Origin: Lelliottia wanjuensis
GTDB lineage: Bacteria > Pseudomonadota > Gammaproteobacteria > Enterobacterales > Enterobacteriaceae
Direction: 5' to 3'
NCBI RefSeq assembly: GCF_030238365.1
Contig: NZ_JASSOT010000062.1
Coordinates: 163,450-227,449 of the forward strand
Length of the DNA: 64,000 nucleotides
Positions 32,423-41,889 of this stretch are shown piece by piece. Each line of letters starts with the position of its first letter. Within the stretch, counting starts at the first letter, position 1. The notes under the pieces were generated by a model. The model was given only the letters and a program-made list of their open reading frames with translations, was not told where the DNA came from and ran no database searches. Position numbers and translations under genes: made by a program.

Positions 32423-32455
32423 GCACGGGCGGAGAGGAAACCTCTTCGCCCGTGC
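32423..32455 (-). other. Stable hairpin in the dnaK-dnaJ intergenic region
   Basis: GCACGGGCG-g-AGAGG-aaa-CCTCT-t-CGCCCGTGC forms a 14-bp stem with one mismatch and a tight loop, with no T-run after it. It sits in the 86-base spacer of the dnaKJ message. It could be an RNA processing or stability element, or part of a small RNA such as the tpke11 candidate reported from this gap in E. coli; the RNA identity is not shown by the sequence. Confidence 0.5.
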
Positions 32456-32481
32456 TGATTAATTACCCTGCATCAGGGCGA

Positions 32482-34401
32482 TTATTTTTTGTCTTTGACT
32501 TCTTCGAACTCAGCGTCGACAACGTCGTCGTCTTTCGCGTTGTTCGCGGAAGCACCCGCTTCAGCGCCAGCCTGCTGCTGTGCGTGCTGTTGCTGAGCGA
32601 TTTCCATCAGCTTCTGGGACGCCTGCGCCAGTTCCTGCATTTTCGCTTCGATGTCCGCTTTGTCTTCGCCTTTCAGGGAAGTTTCCAGCGCGCTCAGTGC
32701 AGCAACGATTGCGGTTTTGTCATCAGCTGGCAGCTGTTCGCCGGCTTCTTCAACCTGCTTACGAGTGCTGTGCAGCAGATGGTCACCCTGGTTACGGGTC
32801 TGAACCAGCTCTTCGAATTTACGGTCAGATTCAGCATTCGCTTCTGCTTCACGAACCATTTTTTCGATCTCTTCTTCGTTCAGACCAGAAGAAGCTTTGA
32901 TGGTGATCTTCTGCTCTTTACCGCTGTTTTTGTCTTTCGCGGACACGTGCAGGATACCGTCAGCATCGATGTCGAAGGTGACTTCGATCTGTGGCATACC
33001 GCGTGGAGCCGGGCTGATACCGTCGAGGTTAAACTGGCCCAGATCTTTGTTATCCGCAGCACGTTTACGCTCACCCTGCAGCACATGGATGGTCACCGCA
33101 GACTGGTTGTCTTCAGCGGTAGAGAACACCTGGCTGTGCTTGGTCGGGATGGTGGTGTTTTTGCTGATGAGCGCAGTCATCACGCCGCCCATGGTTTCGA
33201 TACCCAGCGACAGCGGGGTCACGTCCAGCAGCAGAACGTCTTTCACTTCACCCGTCAGTACACCGCCCTGAACCGCAGCACCGATGGCCACTGCTTCGTC
33301 CGGGTTAACGTCTTTACGCGGCTCTTTACCAAAGAATTCAGCGACTTTCTTCTGAACCATTGGCATACGCGTCTGACCACCGACCAGGATAACGTCCTGA
33401 ATGTCAGAGACAGACAGGCCAGCATCCTGCAGAGCAACTTTCAGCGGCTCGATGGAACGGTTCACCAGGTCTTCGACCAGGCTTTCCAGTTTCGCGCGAG
33501 TCACTTTGATGTTCATGTGTTTTGGACCAGACGCATCTGCAGTGATGTACGGCAGGTTAACGTCGGTCTGCTGCGCAGAAGAGAGCTCAATTTTCGCTTT
33601 TTCTGCGGCTTCTTTCAGGCGCTGCATTGCCAGCGGATCGTTACGCAGGTCAATGCCCTGATCTTTCTTAAACTCGTCAACGAGGTAGTTGATCATACGG
33701 CTGTCGAAGTCTTCACCACCCAGGTGGGTATCACCGTTGGTTGCCAGAACTTCGAAGGTTTTTTCGCCGTCAACTTCGTCGATTTCGATAATAGAGATAT
33801 CGAAAGTACCACCACCGAGGTCGTAAACCGCGATAGTACGGTTGCCAACTTCTTTATCCAGACCGTAAGCCAGCGCGGCTGCGGTAGGTTCGTTGATGAT
33901 ACGTTTGACTTCCAGACCCGCGATACGACCGGCATCTTTGGTTGCCTGACGCTGAGCATCGTTGAAGTATGCAGGTACAGTGATAACCGCTTCAGTTACC
34001 GGTTCGCCCAGATAATCTTCAGCCGTTTTCTTCATTTTCTTCAGCACTTCTGCAGAGATCTGCGGAGGTGCCATTTTCTGGCCCTTCACGTCGATCCATG
34101 CATCGCCGTTGTCAGCACCGATAATTTTGTACGGCATGATGGCTTCATCACGCTGTACTTCTTCGTCCTGGAAGCGACGGCCAATCAGGCGTTTAATCGC
34201 AAACAGCGTGTTTTGCGGGTTAGTCACGGCCTGACGTTTAGCCGGCTGGCCAACCAGAGTTTCACCATCCTGGGTATAAGCAATGATAGAAGGCGTGGTG
34301 CGATCGCCCTCGGCGTTCTCCAGCACACGTGCAGTAGTGCCGTCCATAATCGCTACACAAGAGTTGGTAGTACCCAGGTCGATACCAATAATTTTACCCA
34401 T
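32482..34401 (-). CDS. dnaK: Chaperone DnaK (Hsp70)
   Basis: DnaK is the main ATP-dependent Hsp70 chaperone. The 639-residue protein starts [21 protein letters not shown], with the Hsp70 signatures ([14 protein letters not shown] [13 protein letters not shown] near 190-205; [13 protein letters not shown] near 335), a substrate-binding domain from about 390 and the acidic terminus ending EEVKDKK. It heads the dnaK-dnaJ operon, preceded by a sigma-32 promoter. A long open frame on the opposite strand is a codon-bias shadow. Confidence 0.99.
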   Translation of the reverse strand: MGKIIGIDLGTTNSCVAIMDGTTARVLENAEGDRTTPSIIAYTQDGETLVGQPAKRQAVTNPQNTLFAIKRLIGRRFQDEEVQRDEAIMPYKIIGADNGDAWIDVKGQKMAPPQISAEVLKKMKKTAEDYLGEPVTEAVITVPAYFNDAQRQATKDAGRIAGLEVKRIINEPTAAALAYGLDKEVGNRTIAVYDLGGGTFDISIIEIDEVDGEKTFEVLATNGDTHLGGEDFDSRMINYLVDEFKKDQGIDLRNDPLAMQRLKEAAEKAKIELSSAQQTDVNLPYITADASGPKHMNIKVTRAKLESLVEDLVNRSIEPLKVALQDAGLSVSDIQDVILVGGQTRMPMVQKKVAEFFGKEPRKDVNPDEAVAIGAAVQGGVLTGEVKDVLLLDVTPLSLGIETMGGVMTALISKNTTIPTKHSQVFSTAEDNQSAVTIHVLQGERKRAADNKDLGQFNLDGISPAPRGMPQIEVTFDIDADGILHVSAKDKNSGKEQKITIKASSGLNEEEIEKMVREAEANAESDRKFEELVQTRNQGDHLLHSTRKQVEEAGEQLPADDKTAIVAALSALETSLKGEDKADIEAKMQELAQASQKLMEIAQQQHAQQQAGAEAGASANNAKDDDVVDAEFEEVKDKK

Positions 34402-34523
34402 CTAAACGTCTCCACTAAAAATTTGTTCATCATGTGGTTGTGAATCTGTAATAAGGGCGAAACGTGCGGTTTCAACTGCCCTGATTTGATTTTTTTCAGC
34501 TTCACTCACTGCGGTTGACTACA

Positions 34524-34554
34524 AGATGGGGTCGTAACGGCATGCATCAAGGGG
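34524..34554 (-). promoter_or_regulatory. Sigma-32 heat-shock promoter of dnaKJ
   Basis: Coding strand: CCCCTTGATG (34545-34554), 13 bases, then CCCCATCT (34524-34531), matching the sigma-32 form CTTGAA-N13-15-CCCCATnT. It lies about 125-150 bases upstream of dnaK, in the same arrangement as dnaK P1 of E. coli. Confidence 0.85.
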
Positions 34555-34697
34555 CAAGGATAAAAAATTTTTTAATTTCACCCTGCTCAGATCATAGACG
34601 GCAGGGATCGCGCCGATTATTATGCCGCGCCACTGCTCGGGAGAGTGGGCGTGGTTTAACCATTTCACCATACTAATGATGATTTTTTTGAGGACTT

Positions 34698-35261
34698 ATG
34701 GGCAACACTAAGTTGGCTAATCCGGCTCCGCTGGGCCTGATGGGTTTCGGCATGACCACTATTCTGCTGAACCTGCATAACATCGGCTTATTCCCGATGG
34801 ACAATATTATCCTGGCGATGGGCATTTTTTACGGCGGTATCGCGCAAATCTTCGCGGGACTGCTGGAGTATAAAAAAGGCAATACCTTCGGTTTAACCGC
34901 TTTCACCTCTTACGGCGCTTTCTGGCTGACCCTGGTCGCCATTCTGGTCATGCCAAATATGGGCTTTGCTGCCTCTAACGCGCACTTCCTCGGCGTTTAC
35001 CTGGGCCTGTGGGGCATCTTCACCCTGTTCATGTTCTTCGGTACGCTGGTCGGTAACCGCGCCCTGCAGTTCGTGTTCCTGAGCCTGACCGTGCTGTTCG
35101 CCCTGCTGGCGATTGGTCATCTGGCTGATAACGAAAGCATCGTTCACGTTGCGGGCTGGGTTGGCCTGGCGTGTGGCGCGAGCGCAATCTACCTGGCAAT
35201 GGGCGAAGTGCTGAACGAACAGTTTGGCCGCACCGTACTGCCGATTGGTGAAAAACACTAA
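34698..35261 (+). CDS. satP: Acetate/succinate:H+ symporter
   Basis: SatP (YaaH) imports acetate and succinate. The 187-residue protein has six hydrophobic segments and begins with the AceTr/GPR1-FUN34-YaaH signature NPAPLGLMGFGMTT (residues 8-21). The start ATG at 34698 follows a GAGGA ribosome site. It is divergent from dnaK, in the same relative position as in E. coli. A 9-bp hairpin follows its stop. Confidence 0.95.
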   Translation: MGNTKLANPAPLGLMGFGMTTILLNLHNIGLFPMDNIILAMGIFYGGIAQIFAGLLEYKKGNTFGLTAFTSYGAFWLTLVAILVMPNMGFAASNAHFLGVYLGLWGIFTLFMFFGTLVGNRALQFVFLSLTVLFALLAIGHLADNESIVHVAGWVGLACGASAIYLAMGEVLNEQFGRTVLPIGEKH

Positions 35262-35269
35262 TCCCCCTT

Positions 35270-35290
35270 CGTGCCCGCCTCGCGGGCACG
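35270..35290 (+). terminator. Hairpin after satP
   Basis: CGTGCCCGC-CTC-GCGGGCACG is a perfect 9-bp stem with a three-base loop eight bases beyond the satP stop. Only a weak T-rich stretch follows, so it may terminate incompletely or protect the 3' end. Confidence 0.6.
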
Positions 35291-35378
35291 AATCTCTCGC
35301 TTTAATTCTTCTGATTGATTCCTCGTTTTGTCGCTTTGTGGGACACTGTTTCTCCCTCTTTTTATCAAGACATTCCGT

Positions 35379-36629
35379 ATGATGGCTCATGATCCGTCTC
35401 GCATATATTGGCTGCATCGCTGGACTGCGTTACTGCTCACCGGGATTCTGGCGGGGCTCGGCGGCATGCTGCTCGCCATGCTGCTGCATGAAGTTCAGCA
35501 CCTCGTTTACGGCTACAGCCAGACGCTCCTCATCAGCCCGCAGTCGTTTTTAGAGGGCGTGACGGATGCCAGCGCCCAGCGGCGTTTTCTCGCTCTCACC
35601 GCCGCGGGATTGGTAGCGGGTATCGGCTGGTGGCTGCTGGCGCGCTACGCCAAAAAACGCATCAGCATCGGCGAGGCGATCAAAAACCCAGACCAACCGA
35701 TGCCTGCCGTCACCACGCTCATTAACTCGCTTCTGCAAATCATCACCGTCGCGATGGGCTCACCGCTCGGTCGGGAAGTCGCCCCGCGCGAAGTGGGCGC
35801 ACTCTTTGCTAGCGGCGTCGCCCGTCGTCTGCACCTGAGCCTGGCCGATATCCATCTGATGATCGCCTGCGGCGCCGGTGCCGGTCTGGCGGCGGTGTAT
35901 AACGTTCCGCTGGCCGGGGCCATTTTTACGCTGGAAGTGCTGCTGGTCAGCTTCAGCTGGGAGAAAGCCATCGCCGCGCTGGTCACCTCCGCGCTGGCGG
36001 CGTGGATCGCCACGCTCGGACTGGGCGATGAACATCAGTACCATTTCACCACCGAAATCGCCGCCACTTCGCTGGTCTTCTGGGGGGCGCTTTCCGGCCC
36101 GCTGTTTGGCGCGGCGGCGTTTCTGTTCCGTCGCGTAACGCAGCGCGCACGCAGCAAAGTGCGCAGTAACTGGCAGATGCCGGTCTTCAGCCTGATCGCC
36201 TTTACGGCTCTCGGGGCGCTATCCGTCTGGTTCCCGCAGCTGCCCGGCAATGGCAAAGGCCCGACGCAGCTGGCCCTTAGCGGCGATGTGACACTCCAGC
36301 TCGCCGTCGCGATCCTCATGCTTAAAGTGGTGGTGATCTGGGCGGTACTGCGCGCCGGTGCTCAGGGCGGTTTGCTCACACCCGGACTTGCCGTCGGCGG
36401 CCTGCTCGGCTCGGTGCTGTTTATCCTGCTGGGCCGCTGGTTCCCCGGCGCGGATATGGCGAGTTTTGCCCTGACAGGGGCCGCGGGTTTTCTCGCCGCG
36501 TCTCTGCAAATGCCGATCACGGCCATCGCGCTGATCATGGAATCCACCCGGATGGACCACAGTTTCCTGGTGCCCGTCGCGCTGTGCGTGACAGGCGCGT
36601 ACATGACCTGCCGCCATCTGGAAGGTTAA
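35379..36629 (+). CDS. CLC-family anion channel/transporter with variant selectivity motif
   Basis: A 416-residue membrane protein of the CLC fold with about ten or more hydrophobic segments. The GREGPxVQ motif of chloride CLCs appears as GREVAPRE (131-138, gating Glu at 133). The GSGIPE motif is absent from its usual place (KNPDQPMPAV instead), while GGLLTPGLAVGGLLG replaces the GxFxP region. Such departures occur in the fluoride-exporting CLC-F branch and in other divergent CLCs, so I do not name the ion. No fluoride-riboswitch fold was seen upstream. Start ATG at 35379 (a second ATG follows at once). It lies between satP and the iron-transport genes, absent from this place in E. coli. Confidence 0.75.
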   Translation: MMAHDPSRIYWLHRWTALLLTGILAGLGGMLLAMLLHEVQHLVYGYSQTLLISPQSFLEGVTDASAQRRFLALTAAGLVAGIGWWLLARYAKKRISIGEAIKNPDQPMPAVTTLINSLLQIITVAMGSPLGREVAPREVGALFASGVARRLHLSLADIHLMIACGAGAGLAAVYNVPLAGAIFTLEVLLVSFSWEKAIAALVTSALAAWIATLGLGDEHQYHFTTEIAATSLVFWGALSGPLFGAAAFLFRRVTQRARSKVRSNWQMPVFSLIAFTALGALSVWFPQLPGNGKGPTQLALSGDVTLQLAVAILMLKVVVIWAVLRAGAQGGLLTPGLAVGGLLGSVLFILLGRWFPGADMASFALTGAAGFLAASLQMPITAIALIMESTRMDHSFLVPVALCVTGAYMTCRHLEG

Positions 36630-36682
36630 TTTTTGCGCACAACAGAAACCGCAGCTAAACGAGTTGCGCGCTTCATATCATT

Positions 36683-36701
36683 TTAATTGATAAGCATTAT
36701 C
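36683..36701 (+). promoter_or_regulatory. Fur box upstream of the iron ABC operon
   Basis: TTAATTGATAAGCATTATC matches the 19-bp Fur consensus GATAATGATAATCATTATC at 14 positions, including a perfect right half. It lies about 115 bases before the permease gene, in the 185-bp gap after the CLC gene. Predicts iron repression of the downstream transporter. Confidence 0.75.
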
Positions 36702-36814
36702 ATCCCGAATATTGTCGCCGGGAGCATCCCCGGATATTGGATATCAGGCAGCATCAAAGACAGGAACGTTTCGGGATAAACTACGATTCTGCTTTTGTTG
36801 CATAAGGTAAGCCA

Positions 36815-37888
36815 ATGAGTTCCCCTCTTGTCGCCAGCGTGAAACCTGACGGATCTGCGGTGGCGTCACAGTACCGTAAAGTCGTGATGCGCCGCTTTGT
36901 CGTCGCAGGTGTGATTCTGCTGCTGATCGTCCTCTCGCTCCTGCTGGATTTTACCCTCGGCCCGTCCGGGATTTCCGTTGCAACCCTGGGGCACACGCTG
37001 TTTGATGCCGCCTCCGCTGACGCAGGCACACGGGTGATCGTCTGGGATATCCGTCTGCCCTTCGCGCTGATGGCGGTCGTTGTGGGAATGGCGCTGGGCC
37101 TCGCGGGCGCTGAGATGCAAACCATTCTGAATAACCCCCTCGCCAGCCCGTTTACGCTGGGCGTCTCTTCCGCCGCCTCCTTTGGTGCCGCGCTGGCGAT
37201 TATCCTTGGGCTGGGGATCCCCGGTATTCCCGATCAATGGTTCATCTCTGCCAATGCCTTTATTTTCGCGCTGATGGCCTGCTTCGTGCTCGACGGCATC
37301 AGCCGCTGGACGCGCGTCGCCACCTCCGGCGTGGTGCTGTTTGGCATCGCGCTGGTCTTCACCTTTAACGCGCTGATCTCCATTCTGCAATTTGTCGCCA
37401 GCGAAGACACGCTCCAGGGGCTGGTGTTCTGGACGATGGGCAGCCTGGCCCGCGCGTCGTGGGATAAGCTTGCGATTCTGCTGGTAGTCCTGTTGATCGT
37501 CGTGCCGCTGTCACTGAAAAACGCCTGGAAGCTCACCGCCCTGCGCCTCGGCGAAGACCGGGCGGTGAGCTTTGGCATTAACGTGCGCAAACTGCGGCTG
37601 GCGACGCTCCTGCGCATTAGCATTATCTCGGCGCTGACGGTGGCGTTTGTCGGCCCGGTCGGGTTTATCGGCCTGGTCGCCCCACATATTTCGCGGATGA
37701 TGTTTGGCGAAGACCATCGCTTTTACCTGCCGGGCAGTATGCTGATCGGCGCGCTGGTGCTGTCCCTGGCCTCGGTGCTCTCCAAAAATATCGTCCCCGG
37801 CGTCATTATTCCGGTCGGCATCGTCACCTCGCTGGTCGGCGTGCCCTTCTTCCTGAGCATTATTATTCGCCACCGGGGGACGCTGTAA
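36815..37888 (+). CDS. Ferric-siderophore ABC transporter permease (FecCD family)
   Basis: The 357-residue permease has a cytoplasmic head and about nine to ten membrane segments. It carries FecCD/BtuC family patterns: GLAGAEMQTILNNPLASPFTLGVSSAASFGAA (about 90-125) and the GPVGFIGLVAPHISR coupling-loop signature near residue 280. It overlaps the ATPase gene by one base (TGATG-type: stop of this gene, ATG of the next). With the Fur box upstream it most likely imports a ferric siderophore or a similar chelate. The specific ligand is unknown. Confidence 0.9.
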   Translation: MSSPLVASVKPDGSAVASQYRKVVMRRFVVAGVILLLIVLSLLLDFTLGPSGISVATLGHTLFDAASADAGTRVIVWDIRLPFALMAVVVGMALGLAGAEMQTILNNPLASPFTLGVSSAASFGAALAIILGLGIPGIPDQWFISANAFIFALMACFVLDGISRWTRVATSGVVLFGIALVFTFNALISILQFVASEDTLQGLVFWTMGSLARASWDKLAILLVVLLIVVPLSLKNAWKLTALRLGEDRAVSFGINVRKLRLATLLRISIISALTVAFVGPVGFIGLVAPHISRMMFGEDHRFYLPGSMLIGALVLSLASVLSKNIVPGVIIPVGIVTSLVGVPFFLSIIIRHRGTL

Positions 37889-38661
37889 TGGATGGATTGA
37901 TCGTCACCGACCTGCACACCGGCTATCGCAAAAAGAAAATCATCAACGGGCTGACGACGCCCCTGCTGCCGCGCGGAAAAATTACGGCGCTGCTCGGGCC
38001 GAACGGTTCGGGGAAATCGACGTTGCTGCGCGCCATGGCCGATCTGAACCCGGCCCAGGGCAAGCTTGCGCTGAACGGTGAAGACCTGATGACGTTACCC
38101 TCTGCCAGGCGGGCACAAAAAGTGGTTTATCTTCCGCAGTCGCTCCCGGCGGGCGTGCATCTCCATGCCCTGGAGTCGGTGATTGTCGCGCGACGCGCCA
38201 GTGGCTCTCCCGTTGACGGCAACGCCGGGGAGGAAGCTTTTGCGATCCTGGAAAAGCTCGGCGTCGCCCATCTGGCAATGAGTTATCTCGACCAGCTCTC
38301 AGGCGGGCAAAAACAGCTGATTGGTCTGGCCCAGTCCCTGATCCGCCAGCCCGATCTCCTGCTGCTTGATGAACCCCTCAGCGCCCTCGATCTCAACTAT
38401 CAGTTTCACGTTATGGACATCGTTGCCCGCGAAACGCGGCTGCGCAACATCGTGACGGTGGTGGTGATCCACGACATCAACATCGCCCTGCGCCACGCCG
38501 AATACGCCGTGATGCTCAAAGAGGGTGCCCTGGTCGCCAGCGGAGTTCCGGGCGAGGTGGTCACCCCCGCGAACCTGGCGACGGTCTACGGCGTGAAAGG
38601 CCGGGTGGAAAAGTGTTCGCAAGGACTGCCGCACGTGGTGGTCGATGGTTTAACAACATAA
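37888..38661 (+). CDS. Ferric-siderophore ABC transporter ATPase
   Basis: A 257-residue FepC-like ATPase. Walker A GPNGSGKS (37-44), signature LSGGQKQLIGLAQ near 137, Walker B LLLLDEPLSALD, and the switch His in VVVIHDINIALRHAE. It lies between permease and binding-protein genes in a Fur-box-preceded unit. The permease gene overlaps it by one base and the binding-protein gene follows 23 bases later. Confidence 0.93.
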   Translation: MDGLIVTDLHTGYRKKKIINGLTTPLLPRGKITALLGPNGSGKSTLLRAMADLNPAQGKLALNGEDLMTLPSARRAQKVVYLPQSLPAGVHLHALESVIVARRASGSPVDGNAGEEAFAILEKLGVAHLAMSYLDQLSGGQKQLIGLAQSLIRQPDLLLLDEPLSALDLNYQFHVMDIVARETRLRNIVTVVVIHDINIALRHAEYAVMLKEGALVASGVPGEVVTPANLATVYGVKGRVEKCSQGLPHVVVDGLTT

Positions 38662-38684
38662 CACTCATCATAAGACGGGGAAGT

Positions 38685-39809
38685 ATGACGATTAAGAAGA
38701 CGATATTCGCAGCGGTACTGCTGCTCTCACCGCTGCTGGCGATGGCCCAGACCTGGCCGGTGACCGTAAAAGATATGGCTAACCGCACGGTGACTATCCC
38801 GCAGGAGCCGCAGCGCATTATTTTGCAGGATGGCCGCGATATTCTGACGCTGGCGATGCTCGAGCGTGACGATCCCTTCGCCAAAGTGGTGGCGTGGAAC
38901 AACCTGCCGAAGAAACAGGACACTGAAACCTGGAACGTGCTGAAGCGCAAATGGCCGGAAGCCGAGAAGATCCTCGATATGCAGTTCTCGGATCAGGGGA
39001 ACGTCGATCTGGAGACGGTGATTTCGCGCCACCCGGATCTGATGATTGCCCAGCTGCGCGCCAAACCTTCGCTGACGCAAAGCGGTGTGCTGACCCAGCT
39101 GGAAGCCCTGCACATCCCGGTGGTGTTCGTAGATTACGAACTGCATCCGGTGGAGAACACGCTGCCGAGCATCGATCTGCTGGGCAAAGTTTTGGGCCAG
39201 ACGGATCGTGCGCAGGCCTATGTCGACTTCTATCAGCAGCGTCTGGACAGAATTCACCAGCGCCTGACGGAAGCAGAGAAAAAGCCGCTGGTGTTTATCG
39301 AACCGATTGCCGGGGTCGCCGGGCTGGATAACGGCTGTTGCTTCACCCACGCGCACAACGGCTGGGGCGGGCTGGTAGAGGCCGCAGGCGGCGTGAACAT
39401 TGGCTCGCAGTTGCTACCGGGCGCAACCGGGAATATCTCGGTGGAAAAAATTATCTCCCTGAACCCGGATTACTACCTGATGACCGGATCAAAGCGCTCG
39501 GGGAAAGGCACCGCGATTATTCCGTTTGGCTATAACGTGCCGGAAAGCGATGTCGCCGCCGCATTTAAGGCGCTGGTGTCGCGCCAGGGCGTGAGCAGCA
39601 TTCCGGCCGTCGCGCAGGGCCATACCGGTGCGCTATACCATCACTTCTACAACAATCCGTACAACATCATCGCCATTGAAGCCTTGAGTAAAATCTTCTA
39701 CCCAACGCTGTTCAAGGACGTTGATCCGCAGGCGGATTATCACGAGCTGATCAAAAGCTTCACCCATATCCCGGATGACAACATCATCCTGAGCTTTACC
39801 CCTCGTTAA
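38685..39809 (+). CDS. Periplasmic ferric-siderophore binding protein
   Basis: The 374-residue protein starts with a signal peptide (MTIKKTIFAAVLLLSPLLAMAQ) and then TWPVTVKDMANRTVTIPQEPQRI, the usual FecB/FepB-type opening. A GNISVEKIISLNPDYYLMTGS segment in the C-lobe is typical of cluster A-II binding proteins. I chose the ATG at 38685 because it gives a clean signal peptide; a farther upstream start would overlap the ATPase gene. Its end overlaps the convergent MFS gene by 14 bases. Ligand unknown. Confidence 0.9.
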   Translation: MTIKKTIFAAVLLLSPLLAMAQTWPVTVKDMANRTVTIPQEPQRIILQDGRDILTLAMLERDDPFAKVVAWNNLPKKQDTETWNVLKRKWPEAEKILDMQFSDQGNVDLETVISRHPDLMIAQLRAKPSLTQSGVLTQLEALHIPVVFVDYELHPVENTLPSIDLLGKVLGQTDRAQAYVDFYQQRLDRIHQRLTEAEKKPLVFIEPIAGVAGLDNGCCFTHAHNGWGGLVEAAGGVNIGSQLLPGATGNISVEKIISLNPDYYLMTGSKRSGKGTAIIPFGYNVPESDVAAAFKALVSRQGVSSIPAVAQGHTGALYHHFYNNPYNIIAIEALSKIFYPTLFKDVDPQADYHELIKSFTHIPDDNIILSFTPR

Positions 39810-41097
39810 CCGGCGTATGCGCCATCAGCTGATGGCGCTCACCGCGAAGCCAGATCCCCAGCACCAGCCCCATCAACGCCAGTGCCAGCACGTACCAGGC
39901 CGGAGCCATCGGCGAGACGCCCATCAGCAGCGTAACGGCTATCGGCGTTAAACCGCCGAAAATGGCGTACGAGACGTTGTAGGAGAACGAAATGCCCGTG
40001 AAGCGTACTTCCGCCGGGAAGGCGCGAACCATCACGTAAGGCACGGCCCCGACGACGCCAACGCACAGGCCCACGATGCCGTAGAGCAGGAACAGCTGTT
40101 CCGGATGCGCGCCCGCCAGGTGATAGAACGCCCAGCTCGATCCGGCGAGCAGCAGGCTGCCAACGATAAAGGTCAGGCTGGCCCCGAAACGATCCGCCGC
40201 CAGACCGGCAATCAGACAGCCAAAGCAGAGCATAATGGTCGCGATGCTGTTGGCCTGCAGCGTCACCGCCGGGGCAAAGCCATACTGTTTTTGCAGCCAG
40301 ACCGGCGACATCAAAATCACGACGACAATTCCGGCGGACAGCAGCCAGGTCAGCAGCATGGAGATCACTACCGCTTTCTGATGGCGCACCACCACCGCTT
40401 TCACCGGAAGCTCTTGCGCCAGGGCTTTACGCTGCTGCATCTCAAGGAAAATCGGCGTCTCCTGTAGCCAGCGGCGCAGATACATCGCCACCAGGCCAAA
40501 CGCCCCGCCCAGCAGAAACGGAATTCGCCAGCCCCACTCATGCACGGCTTGCGGCGTCATGCTGGTGTTGATCAGCGTGGCCACGACCGAGCCGAGCAAA
40601 ATCCCGACGGTCAGCCCGGCGGTTAAGGTCCCGCAGGCGATCCCGATGCGACGCGCCGGAACGTGTTCAGCAACAAACACCCACGCCCCCGGCACTTCCC
40701 CGCCAATCGCCGCACCCTGCAAAATACGCATCAACAGCAGCAGAACCGGTGCCACAATCCCCATCGAGGCATAGGTCGGTAGCAGACCGATCGCCAGCGT
40801 CGGCACCGCCATCAGCAGAATGCTGAGGGTAAACATCTTTTTGCGCCCGACCAGATCGCCGAAGTGGGCCATGATAATGCCACCCAGCGGGCGCGCCAGA
40901 TAGCCTGCGGCAAAAATACCGAAGGTCTGCACCTGACGCAGCCATTCCGGGATATCCGCCGGGAAGAAGAGTTCGCCGACAACGGCGGCAAAGAAGACGA
41001 AGATGATGAAATCGTAAAACTCCAGCGCGCCGCCGAGGGCCGCGAGCGTGAGCGTTTTGTAGTCCTGACGATTCAGAGGCCGGGTGTAATGTGACAT
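39796..41097 (-). CDS. MFS transporter, metabolite:H+ symporter (MHS) family
   Basis: A 433-residue protein with twelve predicted membrane segments. ALGGALEFYDFIIFVFFAAVVGELFFP near the start and HFGDLVGRKKMF in the 2-3 loop (the G-x-L-x-D-R-x-G-R-R-type motif) are typical of ProP/ShiA/KgtP-like MHS symporters of organic acids. The substrate cannot be read from the sequence. It faces the iron-transport operon, whose last gene it overlaps by 14 bases at the 3' end, and lies before mog. It is not at this position in E. coli. Confidence 0.85.
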   Translation of the reverse strand: MSHYTRPLNRQDYKTLTLAALGGALEFYDFIIFVFFAAVVGELFFPADIPEWLRQVQTFGIFAAGYLARPLGGIIMAHFGDLVGRKKMFTLSILLMAVPTLAIGLLPTYASMGIVAPVLLLLMRILQGAAIGGEVPGAWVFVAEHVPARRIGIACGTLTAGLTVGILLGSVVATLINTSMTPQAVHEWGWRIPFLLGGAFGLVAMYLRRWLQETPIFLEMQQRKALAQELPVKAVVVRHQKAVVISMLLTWLLSAGIVVVILMSPVWLQKQYGFAPAVTLQANSIATIMLCFGCLIAGLAADRFGASLTFIVGSLLLAGSSWAFYHLAGAHPEQLFLLYGIVGLCVGVVGAVPYVMVRAFPAEVRFTGISFSYNVSYAIFGGLTPIAVTLLMGVSPMAPAWYVLALALMGLVLGIWLRGERHQLMAHTPVNEG

Positions 41098-41218
41098 TGC
41101 AAAACCTTTACTGGCAGTGTTGATTTAATTTTACAGTGATCGTAAAGAAAAAATGACTATACCGTAAATCAAACACCACGCCATTGAGGCTGTAGCTTAT
41201 GTCACAAACACATCAATT

Positions 41219-41806
41219 TCAGGAGATTATTTCGCGCCTTGCGCTTTTCGGGCGAAAAGCTGCTACCATTTGCGGATCGGTCTCGACGTAAGGCCCGTCC
41301 AGCAGCTGTATACAATACGGTACACTGGCAAAGATCCCCGCCACCACCACTTTGCCGTCTTCGGCTTTCACCCCTTCGAGCGTCTCTTTGATAGATTTCG
41401 GCTGGCCTGGCAGATTAAGAATCAGCGCCTGTTTGCGGATGACACCCACCTGACGTGACAGGATCGCCGTCGGCACAAAGTGCAGACTGATCTGACGCAT
41501 CTGCTCGCCGAAACCTGGCATCTCGCGATCGGCGACCGCCAGCGTGGCATCCGGCGTCACGTCGCGGCGCGCCGGGCCGGTACCACCGGTGGTCAGCACC
41601 AGATGGCAGCTCATTTCGTCCACCAGCTCGCACAGGGTTTGCTCGATGATCGGCTGTTCATCCGGGATTAAACGGGTTTGCACTTCAAACGGGGTGGTCA
41701 GTGCGGCGGCCAGCCACTCTTCTAACGCCGGGATGCCTTTGTCGGCGTACACGCCGCTGGACGCGCGGTCAGAAATCGACACTAAGCCGATGCGTAAGGT
41801 ATTCAT
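41219..41806 (-). CDS. mog: Molybdopterin adenylyltransferase
   Basis: Mog adenylates molybdopterin before MoeA inserts molybdate, so it also serves the molybdopterin subunit of the dms locus. The 195-residue protein has the MoCF_biosynth pattern LTTGGTGPARRDVTPDAT near residue 75 and ends REIIS. The start at 41806 (MNTLRIGLVSISDRASSG) matches the family; five residues upstream (MKGMD) are unlikely to be used. It follows talB, as in E. coli. Confidence 0.96.
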   Translation of the reverse strand: MNTLRIGLVSISDRASSGVYADKGIPALEEWLAAALTTPFEVQTRLIPDEQPIIEQTLCELVDEMSCHLVLTTGGTGPARRDVTPDATLAVADREMPGFGEQMRQISLHFVPTAILSRQVGVIRKQALILNLPGQPKSIKETLEGVKAEDGKVVVAGIFASVPYCIQLLDGPYVETDPQMVAAFRPKSARREIIS

Positions 41807-41889
41807 ATCCATTCCCTTCATAACAATACTGATTACGGAGAATGATACACGCAGAGGGGAAAATCAGACAGGGGACGAGAGAAGTAACG

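Noticed and set aside
32452..34443. A 663-codon open frame antisense to dnaK
   Set aside because: Long antisense frames over dnaK are a known codon-bias effect; it has no ribosome site or family resemblance, and the sense gene is certain.
35262..35378. Fluoride riboswitch before the CLC gene
   Set aside because: I looked for the fluoride aptamer pattern (GGNGAUGG... with a pseudoknot and CUG-type terminator) and saw only the satP hairpin and unstructured T-rich sequence.
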